Notes under the pieces: generated by a model
Seen by the model: the letters and a program-made list of their open reading frames with translations, nothing else
Database searches by the model: none
Told to the model about the DNA's origin: nothing
Virus record (IMG/VR): IMGVR_UViG_3300034101_003871
Span: 1-33,686 of that record
Direction: 5' to 3' (one strand)
From: a virus
Length of the DNA stretch: 33,686 bases
In this document: piece by piece, positions 18,403 through 25,866 of the stretch
Position numbering within the stretch: position 1 is the stretch's first letter
Layout: the number at the start of each line of letters is the position of its first letter
Translations under genes and position numbers: made by a program

Positions 18403-20435
18403 TAATTTCTATAAATTCCACCATATATATCGTCATTTGCCGCGCTTGTAAACCATTCTGGACCTTTATACAAAGCTCCTGTATTTTTTTCTGTTGACCT
18501 GGCATTTGACCCTATTACATCATAATCTACCTGTTTAAGGGTTCTATTCATTTGGCGAGCTATCATATTAGCTATTAATAATGCGCTATAACGGTCTTTT
18601 CTCATTCGTCCTTTGCGTCCTCCTGGAAGTTTTGTTTCCGGAGTATCCCATCTATCTCTAGCGTTTGGTCCTGTGCTGGTTTGACTCATCACAATAGTTG
18701 TCAATTCATTTTTAAGTTCTTCTATTTCTAGAACGCATTCGCTAAGATTATCATACAATGGATTTAAATCATCTGTAAAAATATTTCTATCATCACTTTC
18801 CATAGCTAAAGCTAGAGTTAAATTGTCAAATCTTGGAAATAATAGAGCTTTATCTTCTAAATCTTTTCTCAATCCGTGATTAGCTTGACTAGTCCAATCT
18901 GCTTTTGCAAACTGTACAAGTTCAAGGATATGAAGACCTTGCTGGCTATCAGTATCTCTATCTTTATCAAAATTAATTATCGGCCATATCAATTGTTCTC
19001 CTGGTTCTAACTTATCAGGATCATGTAACGCTTCTTCAATAGCTACGCCTCCTCCTTGAGCGTCTAATCCTATTCTTACTGGATTAAAAGTTTTCATTAA
19101 ATTTCTAACTTTTCTTGTACAAAATCCATAAAAATCATGTTCTTTAATAAGTCCACTTTTTAATCTATCTTTAAAATTACTTCTATTAGTAGTCCAACAA
19201 TATACTATTCTATTATGAGTAGGATTCATTTCCAATATAACTATACTAAAATTATCTTGTTCACTAGCAGGATCTATTCCGAAGACGTATTGCTTGTTTG
19301 GATCGCCTGCTACTGTAGCATCGAATACCAATGGTTTGTCATTAACTAATATATTTGTATTATTAACAACACAACTTTCTATTAAACTCCTGCGAAAAAA
19401 ACCTTCACTATCTTTAACAAAACATGCAGCATATTCCATATTATAGATTCCAATATGTATAGTAGCTTTTGCTCTACTAACTTGTTTATCGTCCATGAAT
19501 CCTTTTGGAATTAATTCATATGGCATTCGTATGATGCTATAGTCTTTCCAATTAAAATTATCAGGAACCTCATCCTTAAATAATTCGGTTAGCTTTCTTA
19601 TGTCTCCTTTACTTTCTATAATAGCTTTATATCTTTTCCAATAACTAGCAAAATGCTTAAAGTCATAGTCTGCTGTTCCACTAATAATAGCTTGGTTACC
19701 CATTTTTACATTTAAAACTTCAAGATCATCATTCCATAAACCAGCTTCTATCATAGCTTGTTTCTTAGCTTCTTCTTTTACATTCTGTATCGGACTAGCA
19801 CTAACGGCAGCGAATCCTGAAACTACAGTCTCATATATATCAGGACTAATACTAGCAAACTCATCAGCAATAATAACGTGTGCTCTTAAACCTCTAATTT
19901 TGCTACCATCGCCCATAGGAATAGCAACTGTCCAGCTATCTCCTAGTCTCATTGTGCATCGATCAACATCTCTTCTTGGCCCGTCATCATTACCACTAAA
20001 AATACTACGCAAAATAGGACTATTTCTCCAAATCGTTTCCATATATTCAAATAAAATTTTACTTTGTCGAAATGCTGCTCCAACAACAACAATTTTACTA
20101 CCAGGTTTAAACATCATTCTTAATATACAATATAGTGCCATAATGAAGCTTTTACCAAAACCACGACTAGCAATAAACATTGGAAATGGTCTTATCCAAA
20201 ATTCTTGTAAAATTGCAATTTGTATAGGATGAAGTTCGATATTAAATAGTAACTTACATGTTATGCCAAAATATTTGGGATTTTTTAACAATCTCATTAA
20301 GTGTAGATCGGGTAACTCTATTTCTTTTTCGCTCCTATGTATCATAGGATTGCTAAGAACTTGTAGAGCCGTTACGTCTCCAAGACCTAGCCAAGCATCA
20401 TCGAACAATGATTTTACATCATTAGACTTTGGCAT
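18402..20435 (-). CDS. Terminase large subunit (packaging ATPase/nuclease), 677 aa
   Basis: The motor protein that cuts concatemeric DNA and pumps it into the prohead. The N-terminal ATPase has an adenine-binding segment (LHPIQIAILQEFW), Walker A at about 89-96 (ASRGFGKS) and Walker B at about 187-192 (VIIADE), followed by motif III-like IISGTA (about 250-255). The C-terminal RNase H-type nuclease shows FGIDPAS (Asp388) and GLDAQGGG (Asp458), with a later RKDRYSALL segment likely carrying the third acidic residue. All key residues are present, so the enzyme should be active. The order nuclease-terminase-portal is standard. The start overlaps the upstream gene by 14 nt. Confidence 0.95.
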   Translation of the reverse strand: MPKSNDVKSLFDDAWLGLGDVTALQVLSNPMIHRSEKEIELPDLHLMRLLKNPKYFGITCKLLFNIELHPIQIAILQEFWIRPFPMFIASRGFGKSFIMALYCILRMMFKPGSKIVVVGAAFRQSKILFEYMETIWRNSPILRSIFSGNDDGPRRDVDRCTMRLGDSWTVAIPMGDGSKIRGLRAHVIIADEFASISPDIYETVVSGFAAVSASPIQNVKEEAKKQAMIEAGLWNDDLEVLNVKMGNQAIISGTADYDFKHFASYWKRYKAIIESKGDIRKLTELFKDEVPDNFNWKDYSIIRMPYELIPKGFMDDKQVSRAKATIHIGIYNMEYAACFVKDSEGFFRRSLIESCVVNNTNILVNDKPLVFDATVAGDPNKQYVFGIDPASEQDNFSIVILEMNPTHNRIVYCWTTNRSNFKDRLKSGLIKEHDFYGFCTRKVRNLMKTFNPVRIGLDAQGGGVAIEEALHDPDKLEPGEQLIWPIINFDKDRDTDSQQGLHILELVQFAKADWTSQANHGLRKDLEDKALLFPRFDNLTLALAMESDDRNIFTDDLNPLYDNLSECVLEIEELKNELTTIVMSQTSTGPNARDRWDTPETKLPGGRKGRMRKDRYSALLIANMIARQMNRTLKQVDYDVIGSNARSTEKNTGALYKGPEWFTSAANDDIYGGIYRN

Positions 20436-20994
20436 TTTTAGCTTTCATTTTTTTGGATGTTGCTATCGCTCGATTCACTATTAATCTTGCAACAGATTCT
20501 ATAAAAGGAAGTTTTCTTTTGGCACTTTCTTCTTTGAGCCACCCTAAAATAGTATCTATATTATCTTCACACCATTGATTTCCTCTTTGATTCATTTCTA
20601 TAGCATGTCTTTTACAACTACAATTAGCTGATGAATTAATTCCTATATAAGATAACATGTTTGATAATACTGTTCCTGGACCATCGGGATCAGCATCAAC
20701 AGTTATTGGAAAAAAAGCTTGTAAATACTTCTCTGGTTCATCTCCTAGTTGATTGGACAATATATGTTCAAAATCTTCAATGGTATACCATGAAATATCT
20801 TCTTGATTTTGCTCTGATGTTAAATTAATTACTCCAGGAATATGAGTAATCTGTGCATAAGCCATATTTTGTTTTTTGCGAATAATATAAGAAACATCTA
20901 ACTCTGTTAAGGTTATAGGATCAGGAACAATAAGATGCCCAGTGTCATTTCTATAAGGATATGGATATAAGGTAATTGGTTTATTTAGTATCAT
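20422..20994 (-). CDS. Cys/His-motif protein of unknown function, 190 aa
   Basis: The C-terminal half contains NCSCKRHAIEMNQRGNQWCEDNIDTILGWLKEESAKRKLPF (about residues 125-165). I recall this CxC-x(n)-M-x-x-x-G-x-x-W-C pattern, followed by a W-L-x-x-E-A/S-x-x-R/K-x-L-P-F stretch, from uncharacterised small proteins of phage and bacterial genomes. The Cys and His residues may bind metal. The N-terminal half has no recognisable motif. It has a strong AGGAGATCC ribosome binding site and overlaps both neighbours (ERCC4 nuclease and terminase), so it belongs to the packaging operon. A role linked to DNA packaging is possible but not shown. Confidence 0.7.
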   Translation of the reverse strand: MILNKPITLYPYPYRNDTGHLIVPDPITLTELDVSYIIRKKQNMAYAQITHIPGVINLTSEQNQEDISWYTIEDFEHILSNQLGDEPEKYLQAFFPITVDADPDGPGTVLSNMLSYIGINSSANCSCKRHAIEMNQRGNQWCEDNIDTILGWLKEESAKRKLPFIESVARLIVNRAIATSKKMKAKNAKV

Positions 20995-21466
20995 TGGATC
21001 TCCTATTATTTTTTTCTATATAATATATCTTCTTAAATATATATTCAGCTAATTTTTCCGCATCATGACTATTTCCGCAAAAATAAACAATAATATTATG
21101 ATTTAATTGTAATTCTAGTATGCTTTTTAATAAAAATGCGGGACTAATTTTAATTTTATTCCACATTCTTTTAGGAACAGTACTTCCAACAGGATATATT
21201 AAAATGTCTTGAAGATCGAATTCTAATAATAAAAATGAATATTTAAGCTGACTCATTCTCATCACAACATCTTTGAATCTACTTTCAACGATATTATTTG
21301 CAAATTCGCTAACGCTCTTTTTTCTTTCGACACATAATAGATGCTCTAATCCTTCTATACTATAATCTCCAGTATCTAATTTTCTATTAGCAACAGCATA
21401 GTTACTAAATTCCCATGGCTGTTGTTCGCGCGTGTCTATAATTACTGTAAAATCTTGTTCTTTCAT
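20981..21466 (-). CDS. ERCC4-type endonuclease, 161 aa
   Basis: The nuclease core of the XPF/Mus81 family is visible: IIDTREQQPW (about 9-18), TGDYSIEG (32-39) and the metal-binding CVERKKSVSEFANNI (45-59). In the usual ERKxxxD signature the last acidic residue is here Glu, a conservative change. There is no helicase or HhH domain, so it is a stand-alone nuclease acting on branched or flapped DNA. In phages such proteins are thought to trim recombination or replication intermediates before packaging. ATG 21466 overlaps the stop of the HNH gene as ATGA, and it overlaps the next gene by 14 nt. Confidence 0.9.
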   Translation of the reverse strand: MKEQDFTVIIDTREQQPWEFSNYAVANRKLDTGDYSIEGLEHLLCVERKKSVSEFANNIVESRFKDVVMRMSQLKYSFLLLEFDLQDILIYPVGSTVPKRMWNKIKISPAFLLKSILELQLNHNIIVYFCGNSHDAEKLAEYIFKKIYYIEKNNRRSNDTK

Positions 21467-21738
21467 AGTTTTTTATTTTTTTTATCTAATAGTATTTTAA
21501 AAAACACAGATTCATAAATTTCTTCCATGTTACCAATCATTTTATGATGTTGATAACATAGTGTAATTCCATTATCAACAATAAAACGTAGTCCAGGATA
21601 ATTTGCCCATGTTTTAATATGATGAGCATTTAATCTTTTTTTCTTGTTGCATCCTGGCCATTGACAAGTATGATTGTCTCGCGCGTATACTTTGTTTCTC
21701 CATTCTTTATATAAAGGATCATCATAATTTCTTTGCAT
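21463..21738 (-). CDS. HNH endonuclease, 91 aa
   Basis: A small single-domain HNH protein. The signature runs WRNKVYARDNHTCQWPGC, then RLNAHHIKTWANYPGLRF, and ends with GITLCYQHHKMI, giving the paired Cys ligands (CxxxxC and C later) and the AHHI catalytic motif. I prefer ATG 21738 (MQRNYDDPLYKEW), which is the usual place for this family to start; a GTG at 21753 would add five residues. The start lies inside the 3' end of the GDP-mannose dehydratase gene and the stop overlaps the ERCC4 start. It may assist terminase, as HNH proteins next to terminase genes often do, or be a homing-type nuclease. Confidence 0.88.
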   Translation of the reverse strand: MQRNYDDPLYKEWRNKVYARDNHTCQWPGCNKKKRLNAHHIKTWANYPGLRFIVDNGITLCYQHHKMIGNMEEIYESVFFKILLDKKNKKL

Positions 21739-22720
21739 ATTTATCCATATCACTATAAACCATATCTTTAACTAGTTGATCAAAAGATATTCTAGGATAC
21801 CATCCTAAAATATTTCTAGCTTTGCTACTATCTCCCTTTAAATAATCAACTTCTGCTGGTCGATAAAACTCAGGATCAATATATGTATGTTCTTGATAGT
21901 TTAAGCCAACCAGTGAGAAAGCTTTTTCGCAAAAACTTTCTACGCTATATGCTTCTCCTGTGCTAATAACAAAATCATCAGGAGTTTCAGATTCTAACAT
22001 TAAATGCATAGCATTAACATAATCTTTAGCATGGCCCCAGTCTCTTTTAGCTATTAAATTGCCTAGTCCTAATTTTTCATTTTTATTTATTTTGCCATTC
22101 ATTAACTTGCCAATATATGATGTTATTTTTCGTGTAACAAAATTTTCGCCACGACGAGGACTTTCATGATTAAATAGTATTCCGCTAGTAGCAAATAGAT
22201 TATAAGCTTCACGATATATGCCTACCATTCGATGAGACGCTAATTTAGCCACACCATAAGGACTCTGAGGCATAAAAGGAGTTTCTTCATTTTGATATTT
22301 GCCACGAAGAATATTTTCTGAATAATTTTTACCAAACATTTCACTAGTACTAGCCTGATAAAAACGCGTTGATGGACTATAGTTTTTTATAGATTCAAGA
22401 ACATTAATAACTCCTATAGTATCAATTTGAAATGTTGTTATGGGTTGTTTAAAACTAGTTCCAACATGACTTTGAGCACCTAAATTAAAAAAGTTGTCAG
22501 GTTTGTATTTGCTAATTAAGCGATTGCATCCGCTACTATCTGTAAGATCAAATTCTTCTAATATGAAATGATTATCATTTATGTGAGAAATTCGTTCAAA
22601 ATTGTTAGTACTATTACGTCTGTAAAGTCCAACAACAATGTGTTTTTTATGCAGAAGAAGGTCGGCTAAATAGGATCCGTCTTGACCTGTTATTCCGGAA
22701 ATTAGGCTAATTTTAGTCAT
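21722..22720 (-). CDS. gmd: GDP-mannose 4,6-dehydratase, 332 aa
   Basis: Converts GDP-D-mannose to GDP-4-keto-6-deoxymannose, the precursor of GDP-fucose, GDP-rhamnose and GDP-perosamine. The short-chain dehydrogenase (extended) fold is complete: GITGQDGSYL for NADP binding (9-18), the catalytic STSEMFG (124-130) and YGVAK (155-159), then FNHESPRRGENFVTRKI, which is highly specific for this enzyme, and RDWGHAKDYV further on. Length is close to bacterial Gmd and no key residue is missing. It is embedded in the packaging operon, overlapping the HNH gene by 17 nt. It may modify host surface polysaccharide, virion glycans or nucleotide-sugar pools; no partner epimerase or glycosyltransferase is in this window. 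Confidence 0.95.
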   Translation of the reverse strand: MTKISLISGITGQDGSYLADLLLHKKHIVVGLYRRNSTNNFERISHINDNHFILEEFDLTDSSGCNRLISKYKPDNFFNLGAQSHVGTSFKQPITTFQIDTIGVINVLESIKNYSPSTRFYQASTSEMFGKNYSENILRGKYQNEETPFMPQSPYGVAKLASHRMVGIYREAYNLFATSGILFNHESPRRGENFVTRKITSYIGKLMNGKINKNEKLGLGNLIAKRDWGHAKDYVNAMHLMLESETPDDFVISTGEAYSVESFCEKAFSLVGLNYQEHTYIDPEFYRPAEVDYLKGDSSKARNILGWYPRISFDQLVKDMVYSDMDKYAKKL

Positions 22721-22722
22721 AA

Positions 22723-23544
22723 TTATTCAACAGTTTCTGGTGTTAGGAATGGTTTATCTAGAGTATTGTCTTGAAAGCTATGATATTCACTTAATTTATT
22801 TTTATATTTTTCAGTAGCAAGACTGAGAATCTCCATTTCTCTTCCTTCTTTTTCTCTTATTTCTTCGTCTTCTAACATTCTTATAAGGCCAATCCAAGAA
22901 CTTTTACCATCTTCTATTCTTTTGATTCTTTGTTCTCTTGTGGCTTTTAGGTCTTTGCTAATTTTTTGTTGTTCATTGAGCAGCTTAGTATATTCGTTAG
23001 TATAATTAGCTATGCTATTCCTGGCGAAACTTAGTTGTGTTTCGAGGTTGGCCAGTTTTGGTATATCTCTTTGATCTTCACTTTTTTCATATTCTTTGTC
23101 TACTTGTCGTTGTAATTTTTCTGTTTCGGCAATATGACGCTTTCGTTCTTTCATGCTTCGATTAATAAGAATGTCGATAGTGATAAATTGTTTGATCTGA
23201 AGTTCTTCGGCGGGTAAAACATCTTCTCGAAATTGTTTAATTAATCCTATCCATGTATTTTCAAAGTATTCTAATTCTCCAGTATCAGCATCAAACTGAC
23301 GTTTAATTTCACTCCAAAATGTTTTACTATGTAATTTATGTTTTAGTAGTTCGTTACCTTTAGACTCGTCAGATTCATTAATTAATAAAAGATTATTTTC
23401 ATCAACATATCTTTTTACAGGATCAATATTTCTATTTAAAGCTTGAGCTATTTGCTCTAATGTGCTAGAAGCATAATTTTCTCTGATGAATTTTTCTTCA
23501 TCTAAGCTTAATTGTCCTCGCTTTTTTGGGATCTTTTGGTCCAT
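22723..23544 (-). CDS. HTH and coiled-coil protein, candidate small terminase subunit, 273 aa
   Basis: The N-terminus (LSLDEEKFIRENYASSTLEQIAQALNRNIDPVKRYVDE, about 13-50) is a helix-turn-helix of the kind that reads DNA. From about residue 130 to 235 there is a long charged helical stretch (ERKRHIAETEKLQRQVDKEYEKSED and LLNEQQKISKDLKATREQRIKRIED) suited to oligomerisation. This combination, and its place upstream of the nuclease-terminase-portal genes, fits a small terminase subunit, which selects the packaging site. No sequence-level match to a known TerS can be made by eye, so a regulator is an alternative. GGAGAGCGCCGA precedes ATG 23544; the 5' end overlaps the sigma gene by 37 nt. Confidence 0.6.
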   Translation of the reverse strand: MDQKIPKKRGQLSLDEEKFIRENYASSTLEQIAQALNRNIDPVKRYVDENNLLLINESDESKGNELLKHKLHSKTFWSEIKRQFDADTGELEYFENTWIGLIKQFREDVLPAEELQIKQFITIDILINRSMKERKRHIAETEKLQRQVDKEYEKSEDQRDIPKLANLETQLSFARNSIANYTNEYTKLLNEQQKISKDLKATREQRIKRIEDGKSSWIGLIRMLEDEEIREKEGREMEILSLATEKYKNKLSEYHSFQDNTLDKPFLTPETVE

Positions 23545-24155
23545 TCGGCGCTCTCCATTAATTCTTTGATATGTTTTTGTAGTTTATTAAGTTTATTTTT
23601 ATTCAATTTTTCGCCATGTTTTAATCTTAAGTAGTTTTCTCTATAATCAGCATGAATATTGTCATCTAAAAATTTAATAATCTCATTATTTTGTATAAGA
23701 TAATCAAGATTATTTTTGTGTTCAATATCATATTCTATATAACTAGGTTGCATAATATTTTTTTTATTTTCGTTTCGATTGCTCCATGATGCGTATAATT
23801 CACAATTTTTTTTATTAGAATATTCGCTACATTGATTATTGCTGCATTTATAATTAGGATCAAAAAATGGACAATTTAAACATGGTTTATCGGGCCTTTG
23901 ATAATTATTTCGTTTATAATTAAACAAACGATTACGAACATGGGTCCACAAGAAGTTTTCTAATGGACGACTATTATCATATTTCTCTAAGCCTTCTAGA
24001 GCAAATATAGCAGCTTGTTGTTTCATGTCATCAATATCATGATATCCAAATTTAAATTTATGAACTAATCTTTTGCTAATATTATCTAATACTTCTAGAA
24101 ATTCACTTTCGGAAACTCGATTATTTGTTGATATTATTTTTTTCTTTTTGCTCAT
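23508..24155 (-). CDS. Sigma-70 region 2 protein, candidate late sigma factor, 215 aa
   Basis: Residues about 25-85 match sigma-70 region 2: KRLVHKFKFGYHDIDDMKQQAAIFALEGLEKYDNSRPLENFLWTHVRNRLFNYKRN, with the DDMKQQAAIFALEGLEKYD helix that contacts RNA polymerase and the F-W-T-x-V-R-N segment that melts the -10. There is no clear region 4, as in T4 gp55. Cysteines at 92, 95, 104, 109 and 118 form a possible zinc site inserted after region 2. Such a protein could redirect host polymerase to -10-only promoters; the GTGTATA motifs upstream of the structural genes are candidate targets. Its start lies inside the 51-residue gene and has no strong ribosome site, so it depends on coupling. Confidence 0.85.
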   Translation of the reverse strand: MSKKKKIISTNNRVSESEFLEVLDNISKRLVHKFKFGYHDIDDMKQQAAIFALEGLEKYDNSRPLENFLWTHVRNRLFNYKRNNYQRPDKPCLNCPFFDPNYKCSNNQCSEYSNKKNCELYASWSNRNENKKNIMQPSYIEYDIEHKNNLDYLIQNNEIIKFLDDNIHADYRENYLRLKHGEKLNKNKLNKLQKHIKELMESAEWTKRSQKSEDN

Positions 24156-24276
24156 TTAATAATTCTGCTATGCTTTTACCATCATCTAAATTAAGATCAT
24201 CTAAAGGATCATGTTGCATGCCAGAGGCTTTTACTTCTAGCACAGAAGCTACTATATTTAATGGTTGTTCGGTCAT
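24121..24276 (-). CDS. Small acidic protein, first gene of the leftward operon, 51 aa
   Basis: A strong AAGGAGAAAAA lies directly before ATG 24276, and the frame reads MTEQPLNIVASVLEVKAS, then DPLDDLNLDDGKSIAELLNEQKEK to a TAA at 24121. It overlaps the sigma gene by 35 nt. It has the best ribosome binding site in this part of the operon and probably serves both as a protein-coding gene and to bring ribosomes to the sigma start. The acidic LDDLNLDDGKSIAELL segment could be a protein-interaction helix. No family is recognised. Confidence 0.7.
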   Translation of the reverse strand: MTEQPLNIVASVLEVKASGMQHDPLDDLNLDDGKSIAELLNEQKEKNNINK

Positions 24277-24359
24277 TTTTTCTCCTTGCGCAAAAGTTGC
24301 TAACTATTAGTATAGTAATGTTGATCGTTTTTGAGGCAATATAAAATAAAGGAAAAATT

Positions 24360-24590
24360 ATGGCTAATTATAAAAAGTGGACAGAAAGCGAACTAAATTT
24401 TGTAAAAGAAAATTATAATACTATGAATGATTTGGAATTGAGCAGTAAGCTTAGTCAAATTACTGGACAAAATATTAGTACCGCCATGATTAGACGTCAA
24501 AGGCGCAAACTTAGTATTAAGAAAAATAGGGGGCGTCCAAGAAAGAATAATAATCAAAGTATCATTAATCAAACGGAAAGTATTGTATGA
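24360..24590 (+). CDS. Myb/SANT-like DNA-binding protein with AT-hook, 76 aa
   Basis: The product starts KKWTESELNFVKENYNTMNDLELSSKL, the W-x(n)-E-L-x-x-L/F-x-x-x-Y pattern of a Myb/SANT-like helix-turn-helix, followed by ISTAMIRRQRRKL as recognition helix and by NRGRPRKNN, an AT-hook (GRP core). It therefore probably binds AT-rich DNA, which fits the composition of the left part. AAAGGAAAAATT precedes the ATG. It is divergent from the late operon across an 83-nt gap, a natural place for a regulator of that operon. Its stop overlaps the next start as ATGA. Confidence 0.8.
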   Translation: MANYKKWTESELNFVKENYNTMNDLELSSKLSQITGQNISTAMIRRQRRKLSIKKNRGRPRKNNNQSIINQTESIV

Positions 24591-24883
24591 ATATTTTAAA
24601 ATATAGTTTATTATTTGGTATTGTTTTATGCTGCTCTGGTGCTGGATATAGGCATCAATATAACACATATAATAATGTTCCAGCAGCATATTCTTATGCT
24701 AATCAGATGTTTACTCCTGTTGTGGTGCAGACAACAAGGGTTAGTGTTGATATTGTAGCGTCTCAACCTGTGGTGCCTGCTTATACGCCAGTATATTATC
24801 CTTATGAATATTATAGCATAAGTAATAGACCTTATTATTGGGTATATCTTCATAATTATGGGTGGATTTGCAGATTTTATTGA
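24587..24883 (+). CDS. Secreted or membrane-anchored Tyr/Pro-rich protein, 98 aa
   Basis: Residues 1-20 (MNILKYSLLFGIVLCCSGAG) form a signal peptide. The two cysteines after IVL resemble a lipobox only loosely, so cleavage by signal peptidase I at SGA is as likely as lipidation. The mature part is rich in Tyr, Pro and Val with repeated PVV/PVYYP motifs and a C-terminal WVYLHNYGWICRF. No family is recognised. It is coupled to the Myb-like gene (ATGA overlap) and is the last gene before a strong terminator. An envelope-located phage protein is a possible reading, for example for superinfection exclusion. Confidence 0.7.
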   Translation: MNILKYSLLFGIVLCCSGAGYRHQYNTYNNVPAAYSYANQMFTPVVVQTTRVSVDIVASQPVVPAYTPVYYPYEYYSISNRPYYWVYLHNYGWICRFY

Positions 24884-24912
24884 TGATTAGATTTAAGGCA
24901 TAAGAATCTAAG

Positions 24913-24944
24913 AAGACCGATGCTTATAGTGTCGGTCTTTTTTT
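24913..24944 (+). terminator. Strong rho-independent terminator
   Basis: AAGACCGA pairs perfectly with TCGGTCTT around an 11-base loop and runs into seven T. It closes the two-gene plus-strand unit 24360-24883 and marks the border to the GC-richer early array. Confidence 0.93.
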
Positions 24945-25116
24945 GTATCTGGATAAAAGATACAATAGCTATATTAGTAACAAAAGATAGTGATATGATA
25001 GGCGAATAGGAAGGTTTAGGTGATACTTTTATATTTATGAGTGCCTATTGTGTTTGGATGTCCTTGCGATTTTTGAAAACGTTGGGTATTGGCTGGCGAA
25101 ACAGAAAAACCCCCTG
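24945..25116. other. Non-coding spacer between terminator and early array
   Basis: The gene-free stretch runs from 24884 to 25294 and also holds the terminator, repeat unit A and the first early promoter. In this section I see only a small inverted repeat near its start (GTATCT and AGATAC around seven bases). A possible 26-codon frame from ATG about 25036 has no ribosome binding site. No origin iterons or att-type repeats were found. Confidence 0.5.
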
Positions 25117-25235
25117 ACTTGACGTAAACTATTGTGGGATAAGACTTTACGACGAGCGATAATGCCCAGTGTTGATGTAAAGTCAATAGTGATAAGAGTT
25201 TAGGAAATCTTACGGTATTTTAAGAAAGTTTTTTG
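25117..25235 (+). repeat. Early-array repeat unit A (degenerate)
   Basis: Contains the box as TTGACGTAAACTATTG (from 25119), then ATAAGACTTTACG, then a second inverted version: GACTTTAC at 25143-25150 matches GTAAAGTC at 25177-25184. The order of box and hairpin differs from the other units. The final part, TTACGGTATTTTAAG, is shared with unit B. Confidence 0.65.
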
Positions 25236-25264
25236 TTGACAGTTGAAGTTTGGGGTGGTAAAAT
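25236..25264 (+). promoter_or_regulatory. Primary early promoter A
   Basis: TTGACA at 25236, 17-bp spacer, TAAAAT at 25259, followed by GTCGATAT. The spacer GTTGAAGTTTGGGGTGG is nearly identical to that of promoter B. Confidence 0.85.
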
Positions 25265-25294
25265 GTCGATATAAGGAATAGAAACGGTATAAAA

Positions 25295-25471
25295 ATGAAA
25301 GAAATCGAAAAAAAACTCGAAAAACTCGGATGTCGCCTGATCTCGACTAGATTCGGGATTCACGGAGATTGGTTGGTTGTAACCTTAGATGGTGAAGCCA
25401 TATTTTTCCCCACATTAGGGGCTGTGAGTAGGTGGATTGACTACTATATGCAAAAGACTAGCGGCTCTTGA
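25295..25471 (+). CDS. Small protein of the early array, 58 aa
   Basis: The first gene of the rightward array. It reads MKEIEKKLEKLGCRLIST, then HGDWLVVTLDGEAIFF and ends WIDYYMQKTSGS. The opening is an amphipathic charged helix, the middle two or three short beta strands. The promoter at 25236 places the start of transcription about 25271. AAGGAA stands rather far upstream of the ATG, so the ribosome site is weak. The TGA stop lies within the -35 TTGACA of the following promoter. No family is recognised. Confidence 0.65.
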   Translation: MKEIEKKLEKLGCRLISTRFGIHGDWLVVTLDGEAIFFPTLGAVSRWIDYYMQKTSGS

Positions 25472-25497
25472 CAAGTTCGTGATCGTAAGAGTATAAT
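25468..25497 (+). promoter_or_regulatory. Secondary early promoter overlapping a stop codon
   Basis: TTGACA at 25468, 18-bp spacer, perfect TATAAT at 25492. The TGA of TTGACA is the stop codon of the 58-residue gene. It drives the zinc-ribbon gene at 25525. Confidence 0.82.
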
Positions 25498-25524
25498 AGA
25501 AGCACTCTGAATAAGGAAACTCTG

Positions 25525-25692
25525 ATGCTCAATACCGATTGCCAAACAGAATCCGTGATTTATGTTAGTTCGTGCTGTTCTTGTGTGTTGTACGCAAAGA
25601 ATGGAACATGCCCGCAATGCTTAAACGATTGCGAGCCTGTGGAAATGGCTATCGTCGAAGATGATGATGGCGAATCGTGGATTCTTGGATGA
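25525..25692 (+). CDS. Small zinc-ribbon protein, 55 aa
   Basis: The sequence CCSCVLYAKNGTCPQCLNDC (about residues 17-36) gives two CxxC knuckles separated by about ten residues, the pattern of a minimal zinc ribbon. The remainder is short and acidic (VEDDDGESW). AAGGAAACTCTG precedes ATG 25525. Small zinc-ribbon proteins of early phage regions often bind host proteins or nucleic acid; no partner can be named. It has its own promoter, and repeat unit B begins right after its stop. Confidence 0.7.
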   Translation: MLNTDCQTESVIYVSSCCSCVLYAKNGTCPQCLNDCEPVEMAIVEDDDGESWILG

Positions 25693-25806
25693 GACATAAG
25701 TTGTTGTTCTGCAACACTTTACATCTTGGCGGCCCGCGACGAATTGACGTAAACTCTTATATTGTAAAGACTTGCGAACCTTACGGTATTTTAAGGAAGT
25801 TTTTTG
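25693..25806 (+). repeat. Early-array repeat unit B
   Basis: Begins directly after a stop codon. The hairpin part is degenerate (GTTG/CAAC around eight bases) but ACACTTTACATC is recognisable. The box TTGACGTAAACTCTTAT lies at 25744-25760. An AT-rich segment shared with unit A leads to the promoter. Confidence 0.75.
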
Positions 25807-25835
25807 TTGACAGTTGAAGTTTGGGATGGTAAAAT
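25807..25835 (+). promoter_or_regulatory. Primary early promoter B
   Basis: TTGACA at 25807, 17-bp spacer, TAAAAT at 25830, followed by GTCGATAA. About 60 bp around it match promoter A with only a few changes, so one is a duplicate of the other. Confidence 0.88.
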
Positions 25836-25866
25836 GTCGATAACAGAGAAAGAAAGAGAGGATACG

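Noticed and set aside
24945-25235. Replication origin or attachment site at the change of direction
   Set aside because: Only one small inverted repeat and a degenerate copy of the early-array unit are present; no iterons, no AT-rich unwinding region and no integrase nearby.
25804-25866. Longer N-termini of early genes (starts at 25804, 26842, 28273, 28773, 28954, 30509, 32356)
   Set aside because: These starts lie in promoter sequence, upstream of the expected transcription start, or in the preceding gene. Internal ATGs with purine-rich leaders were chosen instead.
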